A stretch of 22,460 bases of DNA from contig CAXMUH010000114.1 of the NCBI GenBank assembly GCA_964196565.1, forward strand, positions 1 through 22,460, in the 5' to 3' direction. Position 1 is the first letter of the stretch. Each line of letters starts with the position of its first letter. The translations under genes were made by a program, and so were the position numbers. Positions 15,331 to 21,451 of this stretch are shown piece after piece. The notes under the pieces are model-generated. The model was not told the origin of the DNA, did no database searches, and worked only from the letters and a program-made list of their open reading frames with translations. Source of the DNA: 2-12-FULL-42-15 sp964196565 (GTDB lineage: Bacteria; Pseudomonadota; Gammaproteobacteria; Coxiellales; Coxiellaceae).

Positions 15331-15990
15331 TTAAGTATAGGTGGTGGGATCTATAATCCCCGCCTCAATAAACGCATTCTTACGAATTGCACAACTATCA
15401 CATTTGCCACAGGCGTATCCTTTGTCATCAGCACAATAGCAAGTTACTGTATTGCTAAAATCAAGATCAAGCTTATGACCTAATTGTATAATCTCTGTTT
15501 TTGATAGATTAATTAATGGTGTTTGTATTTTAAATTGATTTATATTGGTCGCTAGGTTTGCGGTTTTCTCAAATGAACGGATAAATTCTTCACGGCAATC
15601 GTGAAATCCATGCAGGTCATCTTTATTGGAGCCAATATAAATGTATTTTATATTTCTTGATTCCGCATAGGCGAGGGCAATAGAAAGAAATACTAAATTG
15701 CGTGCTGGAACGTAGGTGGATTTAGATATTTTCTCTGGGGTTGCATCAGGGATATTGATGCTGTGATCTGTGAGTGCTGAGCCGGCAAAAGGCGTTGGAT
15801 CTAGTTTATAGATGATATGTTCAGTTACATCATATGTCTTTGCTAGCTTTTTGGCAGCATTTAATTCAGCGTGATGCTTTTGCCCGTAATCAAAGCTAAT
15901 CGCATAGCAGCGATATTCTTTTGATGCCAATGCTAGGCAAGTGGCTGCGTCGATGCCGCCAGATAATAAGATTAAAGCGCTTTTTGTCAT
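15331..15990 (-). CDS. queC: 7-cyano-7-deazaguanine synthase QueC
   Basis: A 219-residue PP-loop ATPase that converts 7-carboxy-7-deazaguanine to preQ0 with ATP and ammonia, the step after QueE. Visible motifs are the PP-loop LLSGGIDAAT (9-17), FDYGQKHHAEL, TYVPARNLVFLS, IGSNKDD and HDCREEFI. The C-terminal zinc site has four cysteines (TCYCADDKGYACGKCDSC). The usual SGGxDS is SGGIDA here, so the Ser that closes the PP-loop is Ala15; everything else looks intact. It stands about 7 kb from queD-queE and on the opposite strand. Its 3' end meets the MITE-like fragment. Confidence 0.92.
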   Translation of the reverse strand: MTKSALILLSGGIDAATCLALASKEYRCYAISFDYGQKHHAELNAAKKLAKTYDVTEHIIYKLDPTPFAGSALTDHSINIPDATPEKISKSTYVPARNLVFLSIALAYAESRNIKYIYIGSNKDDLHGFHDCREEFIRSFEKTANLATNINQFKIQTPLINLSKTEIIQLGHKLDLDFSNTVTCYCADDKGYACGKCDSCAIRKNAFIEAGIIDPTTYT

Positions 15991-16162
15991 AGTTTTATAC
16001 CAGTTGTTTAAAATAGATGACTCAGGTGCGCATTATAGCAAATAATATGTTGATATAAAAATAGTACGAGGAAATTGATATAGTGCATACGTAAACGCCT
16101 GGTTAATTTTATTATTAATCACTGATGTAAGTTTAGCTGGAGAGTCATTTGCACCAGTTAAT

Positions 16163-19024
16163 TTAAAAAAGTATGGCCGGTATCACTTCAGCATGCTGTA
16201 TTCTTAAGGCTTGATACAGCATGCCAACATATCCCGACATTAAACCGGTCGAATAACGTTGTGGGTGGCTATGCAAATTAGTATTGTTAACCTGTATAAT
16301 TTTCTTAATAAGAATTGCGTATTCATTATCACTTAAACGTTTTAATTGGAAAGCTGTGAGTATAATTTCCAATAGCCCACTAGCACCATGAGATAAACCT
16401 GGATTGCCTTGTTGCAGATAATTATCAAGCTGTTGTAAAGTGTTTGACAATAATTTATCTACTCTTAGTTTTAATTGGGGTAATTGTTCGCTCATGCGCA
16501 ACATAGCTAATACATAACCATTAGCAAAAGATTTGGAGTCATTTAATAATGACTCTTCAAAATGATCAAGGTTATCGATGATTTCTGAATAGAGTGGTAT
16601 TTTCTCGCAGTTTGCTTCGTTTATGCATAAATGCAATGCCTGCATAATACCAATTAACTTATGCGAATACTCTGGCAAATAATCCGCAAGTGAGGCAGGC
16701 AACTGCTGACTAACAATATAAAATAATTTCTGTATATCAGATTGAATTAAAATAGAGTCGGGTAAGAGTGGTTGGCTTTTGATAATACCCTCCAAATAAC
16801 CAAGCTTGCCTATTATCCAATCCAATTCGGATAAATCGTTAACAGTCAAACGTTCAGTCCTTGTTTGTTGACAATACACTTCGCCCTTTTGTAATAATAA
16901 TGTAATCCAATCATCATACTCTCTGGTCGACCATAGCTTAGATAATCTTGCTAATACTAAAACGCAGCCACCCAAATAGCCATATCTTCCACCTTGAGAT
17001 GATTGTTTAACAGATAGATTTTCCGGGCTAGTGAAATTATACCAAAATCTTTCTAAACATTTCTTTGCTTTTTGTGTGTAAGCCTCACAATTTAATAGTT
17101 GACCGAGGTAAGCATATACAAGCGAAAAACCAAGTAGCCCATCGTATAAATCAATGTTCGATATGCCGATTGTTAATGAATTATCAGGGAAAAATAGCGT
17201 AGTGGGCCAGCCTACAATTCGATCCCCACCTTTAATTTCCAATACTTCTAAGGCAACAATTAAATTGTTAATGTAGTCAGTAATAAACGATGCGTGTTGA
17301 TTACTCTCGGCCTGAAATATTGGTATTTTATCGATTATTGCTTTATTTTTATATAGGATTTCCCAGTCTAATAATAGTTTTTCATTGTGAGCATGATCTT
17401 TTTTAAGCGATTTTCTTGATGGGTCAAAAACGTCATCTGTCTTTCTGGCCGCGTCAAAACTGCTATGGATCATAAACTTTTGCAAGAAAAGATCTCGTTC
17501 TGAAATTTGCGATAGCATATATTCAACTTGTTGATAGCTCGTTCGATAAACAAACAGATCAAGTGGACTGTCAAAGCCATCTGCCACCTGAAGATTCTTA
17601 TTATCAAACCAAAAGCTCGGCACATGACCGTCATTCAACGCCCGTTTTTCTGAGGGGATAATCGCATTTTGAAAACTAAGACTGGGGTCGCGCAGTTTTT
17701 CAGTAATGAAGCTCTGTTTCGCTTGCAATGATAATAAATTATCTGGGTGTCTTAACATACCCAGCAAAATGGTGTAACTATAGGTCGGCCGTACAAGCAG
17801 TCGAACTTTAATCGAATCAAGATCAGATAAACATGATTTAATTTTTTCAGCATTTCCCAAGAAGCAGCGGTATATCGCTTCAAAGCCATTGACAAGATCC
17901 AATTGGTAATCCAATGGATCAATATCGGCAGGCGTATTGTTTAATTGTGACAGCTCCTGAGATTCAAATGTTAGTTTAATTTGCCCATCTGTACCAACAG
18001 GTTTGATTTTCAATGTATTTACAATTCCACGTTGACCAGCAATATTTCTCACCGAAGAAAGATCAAAGCTTTTTTCAAGGTCAATATTGCATATCCGATT
18101 AGGGAGAAAATATTGGGATAACACATTAAGTGGGGTCGATAGGTTGGTTTTTTTATTAGTCGGTAAAATTAATGGTTGAAACATAGTTTCCAGATCAATA
18201 ATAACTGGATCGGAGCCACAAGCAATTAAATTTTCTGCATGGATGTCATTGCCACCGAGAATATAAGTTAATGCCAGTAACCCCCCGAGTTTCTGATAAA
18301 ATATTGGAAGATCATTATGCCTACATGGTCTATATTCAATATATTCAGCCCAACAATAATCCCGCTTCGCTAAAAATTTGAAATTACGCAGGCAAAAATC
18401 AGTTTTTTTATTGATAAAATCGACTACTTGGTTCCAGAGTAAATTGATTTTAGCCGAGCGCGGTTTATAAAGCAGTTTAAATTTTTGTTGTTGACTTGCA
18501 TTATACCAACTTAAGATAATTACGCTGCGCCCATTTTCGTGAGAATCTCCCGAGCATTGCGCATCGATTAATTGACAGTCGACTGTATTAAAAAATAATT
18601 CTATTATCGCTTGGTAATCTTTATTGCAATGCTGCAATAACTGCTGCATCAAACGCTTAAAATCATTGAATAGATTATCAATTGTGTTTCGCAAAACAGG
18701 GTATTTTACAAACAAACTGTCTTGATCTTTGGTTAATATATCAAGAAATTCAACAAGTGGATTGGTGGTTTTTAAGAAACCGGCCTTTTGGGCGGCATTA
18801 AATTCTAAGGATAAAACAATCTCTAAGCTATTGGCGAGCCTTGGCAATAAAATATGTTTTATACTGTTGTTAACAAAATCACGATGTACAAATGGTTCTA
18901 ACTCAGAAATCCGTTTTAATGTAAATTTTTCAAGTGCATCAATTTCATTTGTTAAAAAGCTAATAAAAACATAAGGTGTGCCAATAAATTTTTCGGATTG
19001 TAAATACCTTAGCCAAAAGTTCAT
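16163..19024 (-). CDS. lanM: class II lanthipeptide synthetase LanM, degenerate cyclase zinc site
   Basis: A 953-residue bifunctional-type enzyme. LanM proteins phosphorylate and eliminate Ser/Thr in a precursor peptide and then add Cys thiols to form (methyl)lanthionine. The dehydratase half is well kept: KFKLLYKPRSAK (181-192), LGGNDIHAENLIACG (256-270, with Asp260 and His262), PVIIDLETMFQPL (273-285) and VRLLVRPTYSY (407-417). The LanC-like half starts near 620 (LYDGLLGFSLVYAYLG). At the two zinc motifs it reads SFANG (832-836) where the family has a W-C-N/H-G pattern, and LSHGASG (877-883) where CHG is expected. Both cysteines are therefore lost while His879 remains. The ATG has no clear Shine-Dalgarno. 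The gene lies 87 bases downstream of the precursor. Confidence 0.9.
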   Translation of the reverse strand: MNFWLRYLQSEKFIGTPYVFISFLTNEIDALEKFTLKRISELEPFVHRDFVNNSIKHILLPRLANSLEIVLSLEFNAAQKAGFLKTTNPLVEFLDILTKDQDSLFVKYPVLRNTIDNLFNDFKRLMQQLLQHCNKDYQAIIELFFNTVDCQLIDAQCSGDSHENGRSVIILSWYNASQQQKFKLLYKPRSAKINLLWNQVVDFINKKTDFCLRNFKFLAKRDYCWAEYIEYRPCRHNDLPIFYQKLGGLLALTYILGGNDIHAENLIACGSDPVIIDLETMFQPLILPTNKKTNLSTPLNVLSQYFLPNRICNIDLEKSFDLSSVRNIAGQRGIVNTLKIKPVGTDGQIKLTFESQELSQLNNTPADIDPLDYQLDLVNGFEAIYRCFLGNAEKIKSCLSDLDSIKVRLLVRPTYSYTILLGMLRHPDNLLSLQAKQSFITEKLRDPSLSFQNAIIPSEKRALNDGHVPSFWFDNKNLQVADGFDSPLDLFVYRTSYQQVEYMLSQISERDLFLQKFMIHSSFDAARKTDDVFDPSRKSLKKDHAHNEKLLLDWEILYKNKAIIDKIPIFQAESNQHASFITDYINNLIVALEVLEIKGGDRIVGWPTTLFFPDNSLTIGISNIDLYDGLLGFSLVYAYLGQLLNCEAYTQKAKKCLERFWYNFTSPENLSVKQSSQGGRYGYLGGCVLVLARLSKLWSTREYDDWITLLLQKGEVYCQQTRTERLTVNDLSELDWIIGKLGYLEGIIKSQPLLPDSILIQSDIQKLFYIVSQQLPASLADYLPEYSHKLIGIMQALHLCINEANCEKIPLYSEIIDNLDHFEESLLNDSKSFANGYVLAMLRMSEQLPQLKLRVDKLLSNTLQQLDNYLQQGNPGLSHGASGLLEIILTAFQLKRLSDNEYAILIKKIIQVNNTNLHSHPQRYSTGLMSGYVGMLYQALRIQHAEVIPAILF

Positions 19025-19039
19025 ATTACATTAACAATG

Positions 19040-19069
19040 GTAGTTAGCCTTATCGCAAAGGCTAACTAC
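19040..19069 (-). promoter_or_regulatory. hairpin between precursor and lanM
   Basis: Perfect 10-bp stem GTAGTTAGCC/GGCTAACTAC with a 10-base loop, located between the precursor stop and the lanM start. No U-run follows on the minus strand. A partial terminator or mRNA-processing and stability hairpin would let the precursor be made in excess over the enzyme, as is common in bacteriocin operons. Confidence 0.6.
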
Positions 19070-19111
19070 TAACTTAATAATACGGTACATTATTAAATTA
19101 TATAACGTTGT

Positions 19112-19249
19112 TTACTGACCTAGACTTGTAGAACCAGTAGGGCATGCGCCGGCTCCAACAAATTCAGCGCCTAATGAAGCTGGCTGAATTTCTTGTGTAT
19201 TTAACAAAGAATCTACTACTGTAGTGTCGATTGAAGTTTTCATAAACAT
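19112..19249 (-). CDS. lanA: candidate class II lanthipeptide precursor (LanA-like), 45 residues
   Basis: Start ATG at 19249 with AGAGAGG seven bases upstream (a second in-frame ATG lies at 19243). The leader is MFMKTSIDTTVVDSLLN followed by TQEIQPASLGAEF and VGAGA. This Glu-containing helical leader ending in GA fits class II lanthipeptides, which are cut after GG/GA-type sites. The proposed core is CPTGSTSLGQ: one Cys at position 1, then Thr, Ser, Thr and Ser. At most one thioether ring is possible, and it would need the Cys to attack a residue on its C-terminal side. TATAAT lies about 40 bases upstream on this strand. Position and orientation ahead of lanM make the precursor role likely; the core boundary is inference. 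Confidence 0.78.
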   Translation of the reverse strand: MFMKTSIDTTVVDSLLNTQEIQPASLGAEFVGAGACPTGSTSLGQ

Positions 19250-19289
19250 ATATATACCTCTCTTTTCTTATTTACTGTAATGCTACATG

Positions 19290-19295
19290 ATTATA
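19290..19295 (-). promoter_or_regulatory. -10 element for the lanthipeptide precursor
   Basis: Perfect TATAAT on the minus strand, about 40 bases before the ATG at 19249. No good -35 is present 16-18 bases upstream, which could mean that an activator is needed. Confidence 0.5.
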
Positions 19296-19423
19296 CAGTT
19301 TGCACTAAACAATTGGATTTTGCAATTCAATTAATGAATGAAAATAATGAGGTTGATCACTTTTCGGTTATGAGCCCGCTAATAGCTCGTCTGAATAATA
19401 TTATAAGCTTACTGCCAAATTGA

Positions 19424-19659
19424 TTAGAATTCTGGTGTTGGATCTCGTTCTGGATTAACTGCATGTTTAGCGTTAGTGTGTAGGTGGAAAGTAGATTTTT
19501 TAATAAAGGACGAACTTACAGCGCGACTCCAAAATAAAAAGAGTAGCGCTGTAGATGATGTTGTGATTAATGTGATGCTTACCCCCACCACTCAATTTTA
19601 TTTAATTGTTCGAATGCTATCGTTTCACTTCCGATCTTAATTGCGACATAGCTTAGCAT
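19424..19659 (-). pseudogene. possible frameshifted small membrane protein
   Basis: ATG at 19659 opens a 26-codon frame (reading MLSYVAIKIGSETIAF, then EQLNKIEWWG) that stops at TAA 19579-19581, immediately after a run of five G. With one more G the reading frame would continue as VSITLITTSSTALLFLFWSR, a likely membrane helix, then a polar tail ending NPERDPTPEF at 19424. The restored protein would have 78 residues. It starts 22 bases after the stop of the preceding gene and lies on the same strand as the lanthipeptide genes. Whether it was ever one gene is inference from the smooth join; the downstream frame could also start at GTG 19591 on its own. Function is unknown. Confidence 0.32.
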
Positions 19660-19681
19660 GGATAGGTTTGTTGAGGCGTTG

Positions 19682-20053
19682 CTATTTTTTCTTGTTAGCA
19701 TGTAATTTTTCCCTCAATATTTTTTCCGCCATATTGCGTTCGCGTGCTCTGCCGAAGCGTAGTGCATCGATTAGTGCTAGTAAATCATAAAAGGCTTGGT
19801 CAGGGAACTCCGTAATGGATTTAGGGATGTTATGGTAAAGTGGCTTTAATGCTAATCCGCGTTGTTTACCTTCCTCATGTGGCCAAACGGGTATTGCGTC
19901 ATTTCCTTCCATGATTTGTCCGCCAAACACAGGTGCGGCGTAACACGTAGCAATGCCGCGCGCGTAGCCGCCCAGTTCTCCGGGATAAATATATTTAACC
20001 GCTGAGATGAGAAACAGAGTAAGCCGGGCGTAGCAAAATATGCAAAATAGCAT
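19682..20053 (-). pseudogene. conserved-looking gene, 5' end replaced by an inverted-repeat element
   Basis: Of 123 codons, roughly the last 105 (from VKYIYPGELGGYARG through PVWPHEEGKQRGLALKPLY to the basic end ANKKK) read like a genuine globular protein. I do not recognise the family. The first 18 or so residues (MLFCIFCYARLTLF...) are translated from the left arm of the repeat at 20022-20159, and no ribosome-binding site precedes the ATG. The original start was therefore probably lost when the element inserted. An intact homologue would be expected to be longer at the N-terminus. Transcription is uncertain. Confidence 0.5.
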
Positions 20054-20159
20054 TACCAGATATTTAATCTTGCTGGTACGGGAGTGGGGTTTTGTTATTA
20101 ATTTCTGAATAATAGAAATTGCCTATATTGCATATTTTGCTACGCCCGGCTTAAATTAG
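20022..20159. repeat. inverted-repeat (MITE-like) element with 29-bp arms
   Basis: Left arm TAAGCCGGGCGTAGCAAAAT followed by ATGCAAAAT near 20022-20049. Right arm is its near-perfect inverse, ATTGCATATTTTGCTACGCC then CGGCTTA, near 20128-20153. About 80 non-coding bases lie between. The right arm plus AAATTAG recurs exactly at 20893-20921. Confidence 0.75.
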
Positions 20160-20262
20160 TAAAATACATGTAGTTTAAAAGGCGCTTACTTTGCCGATCT
20201 GATATATGACAGGAGCTTTTAAATTTGTAACATAATCGTTATTTCCATTACTGTCCAAGCAA

Positions 20263-20709
20263 CTACATTATATTGATGCCACATTTTATGCCACTTACGT
20301 TATATGTACCTGATGAGTTTTTCACAGCTTTTCCATAAACCGCAACATCTGCTTCAGGAAAATAATCTTTAGGTGTAAACGTCACAATACCATCTTTAGA
20401 GCAAACTGGGGCTGAAGCTCCGTCAGGAAGTATTATGTAAACCAACATGTCGTAGTGAATAATAGTGCCTAGCCCGGCATAAACAACATCATTCCATACG
20501 TTATTTGTGGTATTTGCCGCCGTTTGTATTATGGATTTATCATAGCTTCTGATCCCTCCAGATGAAGTCATGGAAGTTTGTATAGGAAAATTGGTGTCAT
20601 TCTCGATTGGAACCGACATTCTGACAGGACCAGGACCGCCGGCCATTGCGCTGAAGGGTAGTATCGTTACAAGGGCGGAGCCCAATAGTAGTTTTTTATA
20701 ATTCTTCAC
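20263..20709 (-). CDS. secreted small protein of unknown function
   Basis: A 148-residue protein starting at a GTG with GAGG eight bases upstream. The signal peptide KNYKKLLLGSALVTILPFS ends at AMA, giving a mature protein that begins GGPGPVRM. The mature part is rich in Thr, Ser, Asn, Val and Ile with short strands and has two cysteines (in APVCSKDG and GIKCGINIM) that could form a disulfide. This suggests a compact beta-sandwich in the periplasm or outside the cell. I recognise no family. A promoter fits at 20748-20775. The gene is flanked by direct copies of a 29-bp repeat, so it may have come in with them. Confidence 0.68.
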   Translation of the reverse strand: MKNYKKLLLGSALVTILPFSAMAGGPGPVRMSVPIENDTNFPIQTSMTSSGGIRSYDKSIIQTAANTTNNVWNDVVYAGLGTIIHYDMLVYIILPDGASAPVCSKDGIVTFTPKDYFPEADVAVYGKAVKNSSGTYNVSGIKCGINIM

Positions 20710-20747
20710 TTTAAATACCTCGCATTAGTCTTATCATTTCATTAACG

Positions 20748-20775
20748 GGTATAAATTAAAGCATGCATCTTTCAA
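20748..20775 (-). promoter_or_regulatory. candidate promoter of the secreted-protein gene
   Basis: On the minus strand, TTGAAA (20775-20770), a 16-base spacer, then TATACC (20753-20748), about 40 bases before the GTG start. Confidence 0.5.
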
Positions 20776-20892
20776 GTTGTGAAATTCATTTATAGAATCG
20801 AATTGATAAGCAATAGGAATATTGCTAAGGGATTTTTTCACTGCCCTTTGTGGCACATTGATTTTTATAGATATTTAAAAAGTGTAAACGGG

Positions 20893-20921
20893 CATATTTT
20901 GCTACGCCCGGCTTAAATTAG
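20893..20921. repeat. solo 29-bp repeat arm
   Basis: Exact direct copy of 20131-20159 (CATATTTTGCTACGCCCGGC then TTAAATTAG). Together the two copies flank the secreted-protein gene. Confidence 0.8.
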
Positions 20922-20940
20922 ATGGATGGCGCGGTTCCAC

Positions 20941-21047
20941 GTCATTCCACTGAAAAGTGGAATCTCATCGAGTAGCCTTGTTACAGAGATCCCACATTAA
21001 ATGTGGGATGACAAAATAGGATGTTATGGGATGACAAAATAGGATGT
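20941..21047. repeat. paired REP-like hairpins plus a 20-bp tandem repeat
   Basis: ATTCCACT-gaaa-AGTGGAAT (20944-20963) and ATCCCACAT/ATGTGGGAT (20989-21009) form two hairpins whose outer ends, GTCATTCCAC and GTGGGATGAC, are also inverted. TGGGATGACAAAATAGGATG then occurs twice (21004 and 21027). Typical intergenic palindromic DNA. Confidence 0.75.
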
Positions 21048-21059
21048 GCAGAATTTAAA

Positions 21060-21105
21060 TGGCTCCCCGGGACGGATTTGAACCGCCGACCAAGTGATTA
21101 ACAGT
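21060..21105 (-). repeat. tRNA-Asn(GUU) 3' half, probable attachment site
   Basis: On the minus strand: an anticodon loop CTGTTAA, then TCACTTGGTC, a T-arm GGCGGTTCAAATCCGTC, the acceptor CCGGGGA, discriminator G and CCA. The 5' half of a tRNA is absent, so it cannot be a functional gene. Such 3' halves are the identity block of tyrosine-integrase islands. The integrase lies 350 bases to the right. Confidence 0.8.
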
Positions 21106-21337
21106 CATGTAGTATATGTTATTTACCACGCTTCACCATTCGTTATAGCTATTCAATAAATTTCCAGATATGCCGTGTAGGCCTTGTATATTCACGATGT
21201 AGTTTACGCATTAGACACTATCACTGTTTACCCGTTATCAAAAAGTATTGGAACAAGTAATGGAACGGGTTAGAATGCTTTCTTTTAAAAAATATCAGTT
21301 CAAGTTTAGAAAACAAGCTCGATATTAGTTGTAGTGG

Positions 21338-21418
21338 TGCGAACACTGCGAACAGCGTTGATTTTAAATAATAAATTCGTGCGCATAGCGCAAACTCAGG
21401 TGCGAACAAGTGCGAACA
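21338..21418. repeat. four TGCGAACA direct repeats before the integrase gene
   Basis: TGCGAACA at 21338, 21347, 21401 and 21411, in two pairs spaced 9 and 10 bases, lying between the attachment site and the integrase start. Possible arm-type integrase or excisionase binding sites. Confidence 0.5.
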
Positions 21419-21451
21419 TGGCGCCAAAATAAAGAATAAGGGGTAGCTCGT

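Larger units (their letters stand above)
19250..19681. other. 432-bp spacer upstream of the precursor gene
   Basis: Contains the precursor promoter, a broken membrane-peptide frame (19424-19659, minus strand) and a weak 47-codon plus-strand frame (19280-19423) without a ribosome-binding site. Nothing else is convincing. Confidence 0.5.
20710..21451. other. 742-bp intergenic junction region
   Basis: Holds the promoter of the secreted-protein gene, a solo 29-bp repeat (20893-20921), REP-like hairpins (20941-21012), a short tandem repeat, a tRNA-Asn 3' half (21060-21105) and four TGCGAACA motifs before the integrase. No gene was found. Confidence 0.7.

Noticed and set aside
19280..19423. 47-codon plus-strand frame beginning MLHDYTVC
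   Set aside because: Plausible composition but no ribosome-binding site, and its start overlaps the precursor promoter; not strong enough to call.
21060..21135. Complete tRNA gene
   Set aside because: Only the anticodon-to-CCA half matches tRNA-Asn; no D-arm or 5' acceptor strand can be found beyond 21105.
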